In this document: positions 9,629 through 17,816 of the stretch, in pieces
Layout: each line of letters opens with the position of its first letter
How positions within the stretch are numbered: the stretch's first letter is position 1
Source: Martelella sp. HB161492
GTDB lineage: Bacteria > Pseudomonadota > Alphaproteobacteria > Rhizobiales > Rhizobiaceae
Length of the DNA: 64,000 nucleotides
NCBI RefSeq assembly: GCF_013184775.1
Contig: NZ_JAATVV010000001.1
Span: forward strand, 372,001 to 436,000
Direction: 5' to 3'
The notes under the pieces: generated by a model
What the model saw: the letters and a program-made list of their open reading frames with translations, nothing else
Told to the model about the DNA's origin: nothing
Database searches by the model: none
Translations under genes and position numbers: made by a program

Positions 9629-10741
9629 TCAGTTATCGCCAAACCAGCGCGCGGTTTCCCAGGCAAATGAAAGACTGACCGCCGCGCCGTCGGCGAGCGG
9701 TTCCGCACTGGCAAGATCGGCATCGATGCCGCAATCAAGCTTCAGGCGCAGCGCATAGCCATCGCCGCGAAACATCGAATGCACAACGCGGCCAGAAAGG
9801 CTTGCCTGCCCGGCACCGCGCATTTCAAGAGCCGCACGCGGCACGAACAGGTGCCCCTTGCCATCCGCGCCGCCAAAGCCTGCAGGCGGCTGAAGCACGG
9901 TCCCTTCACGCTCGACGACAATGCCGGCCGCGCCCTTGCGCGCCGGGATCAGGAGACCGAGCTTCAGGAAGGATGCGACCTCGGCCGAGGCCGGTTGACG
10001 AACCAGCATCTCCGGTGCGGCGATCTGCAGAATATAGCCATCGGCCATGACAGCAACGCGATCGGCAATGGCAAAGGCCTCGGCATGATCATGGGTGACA
10101 TAAACGCCTGTCATCCCGAGGGACCGCACCAGCGCGGCGATATCGACCACCAGCTGTTCACGCAGTTCACGATCGAGATTGGAAAGCGGCTCATCGAACA
10201 GAATGAGCGACGGCTGTGAAACCACCGCACGCGCCAGCGCCACACGCTGCTGCTGCCCGCCGGACAGGGTGGCCGGGCTGCGGCCGGCAAAGGGGCCGAG
10301 CGCCACCAGATCCAGCGCTTCGGCCACACGCGCCTTGCGTTCGGCACGGTTCACATGCTGAACCTCCAGCGGAAAGGCAACATTGCCGGCAACGCTCATA
10401 TGCGGCCAGAGCGCATAATCCTGAAATACCATGCCAATGGACCGCTTTTCCGGCGGCACGAGCTTTCCCGTCGCGCCATCGGCCACAACCATATCGCCAA
10501 TGGCTATGCGCCCGTCGCTCGGCGCCATCAGCCCTGCCAGCAGACGCAGCAGGGTGGTCTTGCCGGAGCCGGATGGACCAAGCAGGGCCACGACCTCGCC
10601 AGGTGCAACCGAAAGATTGATGGATTTCAGAACGGCATTGTCGCCAAAATGCTTGGCAACACCCGACACGTCAACACGGGCTCCGGCCGAATGTGACCGT
10701 TCCCGCACCAAGTCAACCGGTGCTGCGCTAGCAGGCGACAT
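9629..10741 (-). CDS. ABC transporter ATP-binding protein (FbpC/PotA-like)
   Basis: This 370-residue ATPase has Walker A GPSGSGKTT (about residue 55), signature LSGGQQQRVALARA, Walker B LILFDEPLSNLD and switch VTHDHAEA, then a C-terminal TOBE-like regulatory domain (residues about 250-370). This is the size of FbpC/PotA importer subunits. It is the first gene of a minus-strand operon with the binding protein and double permease. A GAGGGGA ribosome site lies about 13 bases before ATG 10741. Confidence 0.94.
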   Translation of the reverse strand: MSPASAAPVDLVRERSHSAGARVDVSGVAKHFGDNAVLKSINLSVAPGEVVALLGPSGSGKTTLLRLLAGLMAPSDGRIAIGDMVVADGATGKLVPPEKRSIGMVFQDYALWPHMSVAGNVAFPLEVQHVNRAERKARVAEALDLVALGPFAGRSPATLSGGQQQRVALARAVVSQPSLILFDEPLSNLDRELREQLVVDIAALVRSLGMTGVYVTHDHAEAFAIADRVAVMADGYILQIAAPEMLVRQPASAEVASFLKLGLLIPARKGAAGIVVEREGTVLQPPAGFGGADGKGHLFVPRAALEMRGAGQASLSGRVVHSMFRGDGYALRLKLDCGIDADLASAEPLADGAAVSLSFAWETARWFGDN

Positions 10742-10934
10742 CGAATTTCATTCCCCTCATCGTGCCGCCTTAGACCAATGGAGGACAGGCGCCGATCACA
10801 AAATGCCGCCTGTGTCATAGGCAATTCACATAACAGTTTTATGACCGGCGAATGCCAGCGCTCGCAATTTTCCATCGTCCCCCCTGTCCCGCCCGCTCCG
10901 ACTCATGGCAGCCCGCTGGTGAGCGAACGAAAAT

Positions 10935-10958
10935 GGCCGGTGCGTTTCCGCACCGGCC
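10935..10958 (-). terminator. Rho-independent terminator after fucO
   Basis: A 10-bp perfect stem, GGCCGGTGCG (10935-10944) with CGCACCGGCC (10949-10958), has a four-base loop. On the minus strand it is followed by ATTTTCG. It lies 33 bases past the fucO stop. Confidence 0.8.
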
Positions 10959-10990
10959 TGATGCCCTTGCCTCAGATCGTGATGCCGGCG

Positions 10991-12139
10991 TCAGAGAAGC
11001 GTGCGGTAAAGCGCACGGACCTCCTCGATCTTTGCCTCGCGCGGGTTGCCGCCCGTGCAGACATCGGCCATGGCAGCTTCGGACAAGGCATCGACATCCT
11101 CCGCCTTCACCCCGACATCGCTGAGCTTGGTTGGAATTTTGACGTCGACCGAAAGCTGGCGCACGGCATCGACAGCGGCCTTGCGAACCTCGGCGAGGCT
11201 CATGGCTCCGGCGCCCTCAACACCCATGGCGACGGCGATATCGCGGTATTTCTCGGCGGTGAAATCCGCATTATAAGCCATGATGGTCGGCAGCAGGATG
11301 GCGTTGGCGACACCATGCGGCGTGTCATAGAAGGCGCCCAGCGGATGCGCCATGCCGTGGACAAGCCCGAGCCCGACATTGGAAAAGCCCATGCCGGCGA
11401 CATACTGGCCAAGCGCCATTTCCGCCACGCCTTCAGGATCACCGGCGCAGGAGGCGCGCAGCGAGCGGGCGATGATCTCGATCGCCTTGATATGCAGCGC
11501 ATCCGTCAGTTCCCAGGCCCCCTTTGTGATATAGCCCTCGATCGCGTGAGTCAGCGCATCCATGCCGGTCGCCGCCTTCAGTGAAACCGGCATCGATGCC
11601 ATCAGCTCGCTATCGATGATGGCAACCTGCGGAATGTCATGCGGATCGACACAGACGAATTTGCGCTTCTTTTCCTCATCCGTGATCACATAATTGATGG
11701 TGACTTCCGCCGCCGTGCCAGCCGTCGTGGCAAGGGCAATAATCGGCACGGAAGGCCTTTTGGTCGGCGCGACACCCTCAAGCGAACGGATGTCAGCATA
11801 TTCGGGATTGTTGATGACAATGCCGATCGCCTTGCAGGTATCCTGCGGCGAACCGCCACCGATCGCGATCAGATAGTCGGCACCGGCCGCCTTATAGGCA
11901 TCGATACCGGCGGTGACACAGGCAATCGTCGGGTTCGGCATGACCTTGTCATAGATGGCATAGGGCAGTCCCGCATCATCCAGCAATGCCGTCACCTTGG
12001 CAACGACGCCTGCTTTGGTCAGCACATCATCAGTCACGATCAGCGCCTTGGTATAGCCACGCCGCTGAACCTCGCCCACAAGCTCGGACCGGGCACCGGC
12101 ACCGAAATATGACGTCTCATTCAGGATCATCCGATACAT
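10991..12139 (-). CDS. fucO: Iron-containing alcohol dehydrogenase, FucO (lactaldehyde reductase) type
   Basis: The 382-residue product closely resembles E. coli FucO along its whole length: MILNETSYFGAGA at the start, GADYLIAIGGGSPQDTCKAIG for NAD binding, then GMDALTHAIEGY and the histidines of GLVHGMAHPLGAFYDTPHG. Those supply the Fe(II) ligand set (one Asp, three His). The family interconverts lactaldehyde and 1,2-propanediol, and also handles ethylene glycol and other small alcohols. Here it sits with an AldB-type dehydrogenase and DUF779 gene, which suggests oxidation of an alcohol through its aldehyde. ATG 12139 matches the family N terminus. Confidence 0.93.
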   Translation of the reverse strand: MYRMILNETSYFGAGARSELVGEVQRRGYTKALIVTDDVLTKAGVVAKVTALLDDAGLPYAIYDKVMPNPTIACVTAGIDAYKAAGADYLIAIGGGSPQDTCKAIGIVINNPEYADIRSLEGVAPTKRPSVPIIALATTAGTAAEVTINYVITDEEKKRKFVCVDPHDIPQVAIIDSELMASMPVSLKAATGMDALTHAIEGYITKGAWELTDALHIKAIEIIARSLRASCAGDPEGVAEMALGQYVAGMGFSNVGLGLVHGMAHPLGAFYDTPHGVANAILLPTIMAYNADFTAEKYRDIAVAMGVEGAGAMSLAEVRKAAVDAVRQLSVDVKIPTKLSDVGVKAEDVDALSEAAMADVCTGGNPREAKIEEVRALYRTLL

Positions 12140-12413
12140 TTTGTTTCCTTCCCTGCGGCATCGCCGTCGAGCACGCGCGGCGTTTCGCCTTGAAACCTGG
12201 TCTGCCAGGCCGTGCCCCGAGCGGTCTTGACGTTGAAGAGAAAGCGGACAGGAGAAGGCATTTTCGTCCCCCGCCACCGGACCGGAACATTCGAGGCATC
12301 AAGACCCCGGCCGCGCCTCAAGATTAGCAGCGCCAACAGCGGGTGCGCATTGCCTTTGCGCAATTGATGTGGCCTCCGGCAGGCAAAAATGACCAATCCG
12401 GCACACCGGATCA

Positions 12414-12433
12414 CCGGTTCTGGCAAGAACCGG
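12414..12433. promoter_or_regulatory. Inverted repeat CCGGTTC-N6-GAACCGG, candidate operator of fucO
   Basis: Two perfect 7-bp arms are separated by six bases, the same geometry as the palindrome upstream of the aldehyde dehydrogenase gene (14738-14757) although the arm sequence differs. It lies about 275 bases before fucO. Confidence 0.35.
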
Positions 12434-12579
12434 ACAGAAAGGGCTGTGGAGCGGTTACCGAAACGTCCCGCCAAATGCCGCCATGGCCATCGCTGTGCTT
12501 CTCACGGGAACCCGGTTCTGCAATGCATTGATTGGAAAAGTCGCCGCCCGGCGGGAACGCTCGGCCTGTCACCGGTCCT

Positions 12580-12602
12580 GCCCCCGTAAAGGGGGCGTTT
12601 TT
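12580..12602 (+). terminator. Plus-strand terminator-like hairpin with no plus-strand gene upstream
   Basis: GCCCCC (12580-12585), loop GTAAA and GGGGGC (12591-12596) are followed by G and five T. The T tract is on the plus strand, whereas all adjacent genes are on the minus strand. It may end a small RNA made from the 12140-12580 region. Confidence 0.5.
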
Positions 12603-12614
12603 CGTCCGCACCGG

Positions 12615-13031
12615 TCAGGGAGGATCGAGCGCGGCAAGCTCTTCTTCAGAAAACAGACGTGAACGGGTGAGGAAACGTTTCTCACGTCCATTGTCGAGAC
12701 TGAACATGCCGCCGCGCCCGGGAACGACATCGAGGATCAGCTGGGTATGTTTCCAGGCTGCAAATTGCGGGCCGGAAATATAGACCTCCGCCCCTTCGAC
12801 TTCACCAAGGCGCACATCGCTTGTGCCAAGGTGGAATTCTGATTTCGGGTAGCACATGGGCGACGAACCATCGCAGCAGCCACCCGACTGATGAAACATG
12901 ATGTCTCCATGGTCGGCCCGGATCTCACGGATCAGCGTCCGCGCCGCATCCGTCGCCGTAACGCGACAGTGGCGCGTCGCGCCATCCGGCAGATCCTGAT
13001 CGGTCACACAGCTGATCGCTTGCTCGTCCAT
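12615..13031 (-). CDS. DUF779 protein, partner of aldehyde dehydrogenase
   Basis: This 138-residue protein starts at ATG 13031 after GGGAGG. It has the DUF779 core: TDAARTLIREIRADHGDIMFHQSGGCCDGSSPMC, then a VYISGPQFAAWKHTQLILDVVPGRG block. The CC-N6-C cysteine cluster suggests a metal or redox role. The family is almost always encoded beside AldB/ExaC-type aldehyde dehydrogenases, as here (95 bases downstream of that gene, same strand), but its function is not established. Confidence 0.9.
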   Translation of the reverse strand: MDEQAISCVTDQDLPDGATRHCRVTATDAARTLIREIRADHGDIMFHQSGGCCDGSSPMCYPKSEFHLGTSDVRLGEVEGAEVYISGPQFAAWKHTQLILDVVPGRGGMFSLDNGREKRFLTRSRLFSEEELAALDPP

Positions 13032-13058
13032 GAAAGCCTCCCGCGTTCGCTTTGCGAG

Positions 13059-13088
13059 GCAACGGGCGAAAACCATTCCGCCCGTTGC
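13059..13088 (-). other. Hairpin between the aldehyde dehydrogenase and DUF779 genes
   Basis: GCAACGGGC (13059-13067) pairs perfectly with GCCCGTTGC (13080-13088) around a 12-base loop. No T tract follows on the minus strand, so it is more likely an mRNA-stabilising or processing element than a terminator. It lies between the DUF779 start and the upstream gene's stop. Confidence 0.45.
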
Positions 13089-13126
13089 GAACCGGAAATA
13101 TCCGCATCGCCACTGAAGGTGACGGC

Positions 13127-14647
13127 TTAGAAAAAGCCGACCTTGTCCGTCGAGTAGCTCACCAGCAGGTTCTTGGTCTGCTGATAGTGATCGAGCATCA
13201 TCTTGTGGGTCTCGCGGCCGATACCGGACTGCTTGTAGCCACCGAAGGCAGCATGAGCCGGATAGGCATGGTAATTGTTGACCCAGACGCGGCCCGCCTG
13301 AATGTGACGGCCGAAGCGATAGCAGGTATTGGCATCGCGCGACCACACGCCGGCCCCGAGGCCGTAAAGCGTGTCATTGGCGATCTCGAGCGCTTCCGCC
13401 TCGTCCTTGAAGGTGGTGACGGACACGACCGGGCCGAAGATCTCCTCCTGGAACACCCGCATCTTGTTGTGGCCCTTGAGAATCGTCGGCTGGATGTAAT
13501 AGCCGCCGGAGAGATCACCGCCGAGATCGGCAGCAGCACCGCCGATCAGCACTTCGGCACCTTCCTGACGGCCGATATCGAAGTAGCTGAGGATCTTTTC
13601 CTTCTGCTCGCTGGACGCCTGGGCGCCGATCATGGTGTTATCAGCACGCGGATCGCCCTGGATGATCGCCTCTGTCCGTGCAATCGCCTTTTCCATGAAG
13701 GCATCATAGATATCTTCCTGGATCAGCGCACGGCTGGGGCAGGTGCAGACCTCACCCTGATTGAGCGCGAAGAACACGAAGCCTTCAATCGCCTTGTCGA
13801 GGAAGCCGTCATCCTCGCGCATCACATCCTTGAAGAAGATGTTGGGCGATTTGCCGCCGAGTTCCAGCGTCACGGGGATCAGGTTTTCGGTGGCATATTG
13901 CATGATCAGACGGCCGGTCGTCGTCTCGCCGGTAAAGGCGATCTTGGCGATGCGCGGGCTCTGCGCCAGCGGCTTGCCGGCCTCAAGACCGAAGCCATTG
14001 ACGATATTGAGCACACCGGGCGGCAGGATATCGGCGATCAGTTCAGCGAGCACCATGATCGAGGCCGGTGTCTGTTCCGCCGGTTTGATGACCACGCAAT
14101 TGCCTGCGGCAATGGCCGGTGCCAGTTTCCAGGCGGCCATCAGGATTGGGAAGTTCCAGGGGATGATCTGACCGACAACGCCGAGCGGCTCATGGAAATG
14201 ATAGGCGATCGTATCATCGTCGATCTCGCTCATCGAGCCTTCCTGGGCGCGCAGCACCGAGGCGAAATAGCGGAAGTGATCGGCGGCGAGCGGAATATCG
14301 GCATTCATCGTCTCGCGGATCGGCTTGCCATTGTCCCAGGTTTCCGCTGTTGCCAGCAGCGCCAGATTGGCCTCGATCGTATCGGCGATCTTCAGCAGTG
14401 CACGGGCGCGCTCGGTCGGCGCGGTCGAGCCCCATTTGCCCTTGGCGGCATGGGCGGCATCAAGGGCGAGATTGATATCATCGGCATCGGATCGCGCGAT
14501 CTCATTGATCGGCGCACCGGTGATCGGTGTTGTATTGGTGAAATAGCGCCCGTTCTTCGGCGGAACAAACTTGCCGCCGATGAAGTTGTCATAGCGCGCC
14601 TTGAAGGGGGACTTCAGAAGCCCTTCGGGTTTCAGCATTTCGTTCAT
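13127..14647 (-). CDS. NAD-dependent aldehyde dehydrogenase, AldB/ExaC (acetaldehyde) type
   Basis: The 506-residue enzyme has the usual length of this group. ATG 14647 was chosen for the GGGAGGAG site before it and the family N terminus ([16 protein letters not shown]). Catalytic features seen are [31 protein letters not shown] (general-base Glu) and [11 protein letters not shown], which contains the nucleophilic Cys. The C terminus [10 protein letters not shown] is typical of AldB homologues. It probably oxidises acetaldehyde or a related short aldehyde, possibly the product of the FucO enzyme encoded downstream. A palindromic operator candidate lies 91-110 bases upstream. Confidence 0.95.
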   Translation of the reverse strand: MNEMLKPEGLLKSPFKARYDNFIGGKFVPPKNGRYFTNTTPITGAPINEIARSDADDINLALDAAHAAKGKWGSTAPTERARALLKIADTIEANLALLATAETWDNGKPIRETMNADIPLAADHFRYFASVLRAQEGSMSEIDDDTIAYHFHEPLGVVGQIIPWNFPILMAAWKLAPAIAAGNCVVIKPAEQTPASIMVLAELIADILPPGVLNIVNGFGLEAGKPLAQSPRIAKIAFTGETTTGRLIMQYATENLIPVTLELGGKSPNIFFKDVMREDDGFLDKAIEGFVFFALNQGEVCTCPSRALIQEDIYDAFMEKAIARTEAIIQGDPRADNTMIGAQASSEQKEKILSYFDIGRQEGAEVLIGGAAADLGGDLSGGYYIQPTILKGHNKMRVFQEEIFGPVVSVTTFKDEAEALEIANDTLYGLGAGVWSRDANTCYRFGRHIQAGRVWVNNYHAYPAHAAFGGYKQSGIGRETHKMMLDHYQQTKNLLVSYSTDKVGFF

Positions 14648-14737
14648 GATTCTCCTCCCAGATCTTTCAGAACTGACAGGAAGTGTGGGCCGCCTGTTCT
14701 TCGCTGTCACCGCGGCGATGTCATAAATTGCGTCAAG

Positions 14738-14757
14738 CTGTCTCAGCGGCGAGACAG
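14738..14757. promoter_or_regulatory. Palindrome CTGTCTC-N6-GAGACAG, likely operator of the AcoR-like regulator
   Basis: Two perfect 7-bp arms with a six-base spacer lie in the 158-base gap between the regulator gene and the aldehyde dehydrogenase gene. The TGTCTC...GAGACA layout is like the activator sites of Fis-type HTH regulators of acetoin and alcohol catabolism. It is centred about 100 bases before the dehydrogenase start. Confidence 0.6.
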
Positions 14758-14781
14758 TTTTGCGACAAAAGCGAAATGCCA

Positions 14782-14800
14782 GGCGCCAGATCATGGCGCC
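14782..14800 (-). terminator. Short hairpin after the AcoR-like regulator gene
   Basis: GGCGCCA (14782-14788), a five-base loop and TGGCGCC (14794-14800) are followed on the minus strand by a T-containing stretch ending in CTTTTG. It lies five bases past the regulator stop. A weak terminator at best. Confidence 0.4.
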
Positions 14801-14805
14801 GCAGA

Positions 14806-15792
14806 TCAGGGTGCCATGCCGAGCCGCTTCATCCGGCGGTAAAGCGTTGCCCGGCCGATCCCGAGATCGCGTGCCGCCCGGCTGGCATTGCCGCTGTGCC
14901 GCGCCAGCGCCTGCACCAGAACGGCCCGCTCGGCCGGATCGAAGCCGCGCCGCTCATCACCATGCCCCAGAAGATCCCCGGCGGGCATGGGGGCAAAGCT
15001 GCCTGAAAGCTGCAGCCCCAGTGCCTGGCGGGCCGCCCGCGTGGCGCCGACCACCAGATCATCGGCGCTGAGCGCCAGAAGCGCCGTCGCCTCGCCGTTC
15101 TCCTCATGCCCGTCGACAAGGGTGATGCGATGACCGTCATGGGCGCGGCGAAAGCAATCCGCCTCGATCAGCCGGGCCGTCTGCTGAACCAGAGCGGCAA
15201 TCATCTGATTGGCGGACGCAGTCTGATCGCTGCGGGCCGACGAGATGTCGAGCGCGCCGATCAGCGTGCCGTCGGGCCCGAAGATCGGTGCATCAATGCA
15301 GCTCATGGCGATGTTGCGATCGAAGAAATGTTCGTCCCGATGGATGATCACCGGACGAAGTTCGGCAAGGCAGGTGCCGATGCCATTGGTGCCTTCCACC
15401 GCTTCCGCCCAGACGCGCCCCGGGCGCAGCCCCCATAATTCGAAACTTTCCTGATCACCGTCCCGCCAGCGCTTGTCCAGCACAACACCGTCGCGGTCAC
15501 TCAGAAACACGCCGCAGGCCGATTGCCCGACACAGCGGAACAGGAAATCAAGCCGGCCGGCCGCAGCCGAAAGCATGAGATCGCTGCGCTGGCGGCGCTC
15601 CTTCAGCGCCTTAGCATCCAGCCGTTCAGGCCGCATGCCTGCGACACCCGACGGATCGAGATTATGCTGAACAATGGAACGCCACCACGAGGCGGCAATG
15701 GGCGATGCAGCCGGTCCGCGTGCCGAAAGCGCCGTTGCCAGCACCCTGTCGGCATGCATGCCACCAATCGCCGTCTGTCTCGTCACGGCCAT
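14806..15792 (-). CDS. AcoR-like transcriptional regulator lacking the AAA+ domain
   Basis: The 328-residue protein has an N-terminal segment typical of AcoR/DhaR activators ([24 protein letters not shown]...HNLDPSG), a GAF sensor domain (about residues 80-210, with [24 protein letters not shown] and [20 protein letters not shown]), and a C-terminal Fis-type helix-turn-helix ([30 protein letters not shown]). The sigma-54-interacting AAA+ ATPase that normally lies between them (GAFTGA and Walker motifs, about 240 residues) is absent, so it cannot be a standard sigma-54 activator. It is transcribed toward the AldB/FucO genes and probably controls them through the palindrome at 14738. A GGGAGGAG site precedes ATG 15792. 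Confidence 0.85.
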   Translation of the reverse strand: MAVTRQTAIGGMHADRVLATALSARGPAASPIAASWWRSIVQHNLDPSGVAGMRPERLDAKALKERRQRSDLMLSAAAGRLDFLFRCVGQSACGVFLSDRDGVVLDKRWRDGDQESFELWGLRPGRVWAEAVEGTNGIGTCLAELRPVIIHRDEHFFDRNIAMSCIDAPIFGPDGTLIGALDISSARSDQTASANQMIAALVQQTARLIEADCFRRAHDGHRITLVDGHEENGEATALLALSADDLVVGATRAARQALGLQLSGSFAPMPAGDLLGHGDERRGFDPAERAVLVQALARHSGNASRAARDLGIGRATLYRRMKRLGMAP

Positions 15793-16100
15793 GGATATCT
15801 CCTCCCGATATCGATGCGGCCTCTTTCATCGCTCATGTCAGGACGCCGGGCCGCTTGGATCAGCCGCCGGCTCCTCATTCCGGTGACTGATCGCATGATG
15901 ATACAGGAAAGATCGGCGCCCGTCAGCCTTGACGAAAGACAAATGCAAGCGGGGCGCAAATGCCACAAATCCGGCAAAAACGCGCTCAAGGCCTGATTTT
16001 CGCCAGAACGACTGACAGAGGCGCTCGCATGCCCTCGCCCGCCGCCCTATAGAACCGGCACGAAATGCCGGGACAGCCACCCCGGCGGGAGCACCTTGCC
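15793..16100. other. Divergent intergenic region between the AcoR-like and U32 genes
   Basis: This 308-base stretch separates two divergent genes and must hold both promoters. The only features I can point to are the strong GGGAGGAG ribosome site of the regulator and GATAT repeats beside it (about 15794-15812). No gene or terminator is evident. Confidence 0.4.
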
Positions 16101-17756
16101 ATGACCGAACTGCCAGATCGCCGATCCGAACTTCTGATGCCTGCCGGCTCGCTGGAACGGCTGAAGGTCGCCGTCCTATACGGCGCGGATGCCGTCTATC
16201 TCGGCACGCCGGACATGTCGCTCAGGACCAAGTCGCAATTCTCGCTTGAAGACGTGAAGGAAGGCATTGCCTTTGCCCATGCCCATCAGGTGCGGGTCTA
16301 TCTGACGCTGAATCTTTTCACCCATAACAAGGATATCGAAAAGCTTGGCCTCTATGTCGAAACGCTGAAAGAGATCCGGCCCGATGGCGTCATCATCGCC
16401 GATCCGGGCGTGTTCCATTATGTGCGCAAACACGCGCCCGGCATCCCGCTTCACATCTCCACCCAGGCCAATGTCTGCTCCTCGCTGACGGTCGATTTCT
16501 GGAAGGATCAGGGCGCCGATCTGGTGGTGCTGGCCCGCGAGGTGACCTTTGCCGAAATGCGCGAGATCCGGGCCCACTGCCCTGATGTCCGGCTGGAAAG
16601 CTTCATCCACGGCGCCATGTGCATGACCTATTCCGGGCGCTGTCTTCTGTCGAATTTCATGGCCGAGCGTGGCGCCAATCAGGGCAATTGCGCCAATTCC
16701 TGCCGCTGGCAATACAAGGTCCACATGCGGCTCAAGGACGGCACCATCAAGGAGCTGCCGCTTTCGGAAGAAAATCTCGAATTGTTCGAATTCGTGCTCG
16801 AGGAAGGCTGCCGGCCGGGTGAGCTGATGCCGATCGAGGAGGATCAGCGCGGCTCCTATATCCTCAATTCCAAGGATATGTGTCTGCTGCCAAAGCTTGA
16901 CGACCTGCTGTCGATCGGCGTCGACAGTCTCAAGGTCGAGGGGCGCAACAAGAGCGCCTATTATGTGGCGAGCGTCGCCCGCGCCTATCGCCGGGCCATT
17001 GATGCCTGGTACCGGGACCCGGAAAACTGGTCGCCCGAACCCTATATGGAGGCACTGGAAGGCGCTGGAAACCGTGGCTATACCATCGCCTTTCACGAGG
17101 GCCGGCTGCAGAACTATGCGCATAATTACGAAAACACCCGCACCACTGCCCCTTGGGAATATGCCGGGATCGTGCGCGAAGCCCGCGAAGACGGACTTGT
17201 GGTGGAACTGAAGAACCGGCTCGATGCCGGTGATGTGTTGGAATTCCTGCCACCCGACGCCGATGCCCAGCCGGTTCTGCTGCGCCTTTACGGCTTTCAG
17301 CTGGATGGTGCGCCGGACGAGACGCTTGCAACCGTGGAAGGCGCCCGCAAGCACCGCATTTTCGTGCCCTTCACCGCCTTCGACCATGAAGCCGCTGAGG
17401 ATATGCGGACAAAATTCCCGCCTTTCACAATCATCCGCAAGGAAAGCCTTCTGAGCGAGGAAGAATGGCGGCGGCTGAAGCTCGACCGCCTCGCCCAGAA
17501 GATCGAGCTGGGCGATACCGCACGCGAGGGCGCGTGGCGCAACCAGGCGAAAAAGCTTCAGGATGCCATCAGTGCCGAAACCATGGACAAGCGCGCCCGC
17601 ACCTCACGCCGCGGCGTCGAAGGCTGCTGCGGCCGCGGCTGCAATGGCTGTCTGATCTTCTGGAACGATCCGGACTATGCAAGGGCCCGCGCCCTTCTGG
17701 AAAAGAAGAAGCCGGGCGAAATGCTGGAGCGCAATATGCGCGAACGGATGGGCTGA
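16101..17756 (+). CDS. U32 family protein, probable tRNA hydroxylation protein (TrhP/YegQ-like)
   Basis: The 551-residue product opens with the U32 signature (ELLMPAGSLERLKVAVLYGADAVYLG, LTLNLFTHNKDIEKLG, VIIADPG) and has the conserved cysteine region CMTYSGRCLLSNFMAERGANQGNCANSCRW around residue 175 and LNSKDMCLLPKL...GVDSLKVEGRNKS. In E. coli, TrhP makes 5-hydroxyuridine at the tRNA wobble base and RlhA hydroxylates 23S rRNA; the N terminus is closer to TrhP. A C-terminal extension ends in GCCGRGCNGCLIFW, four more cysteines that could hold an iron-sulfur cluster. ATG 16101 matches the family start. Monocistronic. Confidence 0.85.
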   Translation: MTELPDRRSELLMPAGSLERLKVAVLYGADAVYLGTPDMSLRTKSQFSLEDVKEGIAFAHAHQVRVYLTLNLFTHNKDIEKLGLYVETLKEIRPDGVIIADPGVFHYVRKHAPGIPLHISTQANVCSSLTVDFWKDQGADLVVLAREVTFAEMREIRAHCPDVRLESFIHGAMCMTYSGRCLLSNFMAERGANQGNCANSCRWQYKVHMRLKDGTIKELPLSEENLELFEFVLEEGCRPGELMPIEEDQRGSYILNSKDMCLLPKLDDLLSIGVDSLKVEGRNKSAYYVASVARAYRRAIDAWYRDPENWSPEPYMEALEGAGNRGYTIAFHEGRLQNYAHNYENTRTTAPWEYAGIVREAREDGLVVELKNRLDAGDVLEFLPPDADAQPVLLRLYGFQLDGAPDETLATVEGARKHRIFVPFTAFDHEAAEDMRTKFPPFTIIRKESLLSEEEWRRLKLDRLAQKIELGDTAREGAWRNQAKKLQDAISAETMDKRARTSRRGVEGCCGRGCNGCLIFWNDPDYARARALLEKKKPGEMLERNMRERMG

Positions 17757-17783
17757 TCCGTTCTCGAGCGCTGTGCGTTCTTT

Positions 17784-17807
17784 TCGAAAATCGATTCCGA
17801 TTTTCGA
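17784..17807. repeat. Palindromic intergenic element, possible terminator
   Basis: TCGAAAATCG (17784-17793), loop ATTC, and CGATTTTCGA (17798-17807) form a perfect 10-bp stem between the convergent U32 and IclR genes, followed by GCCGATGCGCTAG, whose CTA is the IclR stop codon complement. Elements of this look are common in rhizobial intergenic DNA. It probably ends transcription from both sides. Confidence 0.6.
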
Positions 17808-17816
17808 GCCGATGCG

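Larger units (their letters stand above)
12140..12614. other. Long intergenic region upstream of fucO
   Basis: This is a 475-base gap without a convincing protein gene. It contains the palindrome ATCCGG-CACA-CCGGAT (12396-12411), an inverted repeat CCGGTTC-N6-GAACCGG (12414-12433), a second copy of that motif as GAACC-C-GGTTC (about 12508-12518), and a plus-strand terminator-like hairpin at 12580-12602. I looked for a sigma-54 -24/-12 element on the minus strand and found none with correct GG-N10-GC spacing. The region probably holds the fucO promoter and possibly a small RNA on the plus strand. Confidence 0.5.

Noticed and set aside
12355-12415. Possible sigma-54 promoter upstream of fucO
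   Set aside because: The best match (GGCC...ATTGC on the minus strand) has 11 rather than 10 bases between GG and GC, and the linked regulator lacks the AAA+ domain needed for sigma-54.
13052-14842. Long plus-strand open frame (596 codons) opposite the aldehyde dehydrogenase gene
   Set aside because: Shadow of a well-supported AldB-type gene; no family resemblance in the translation.
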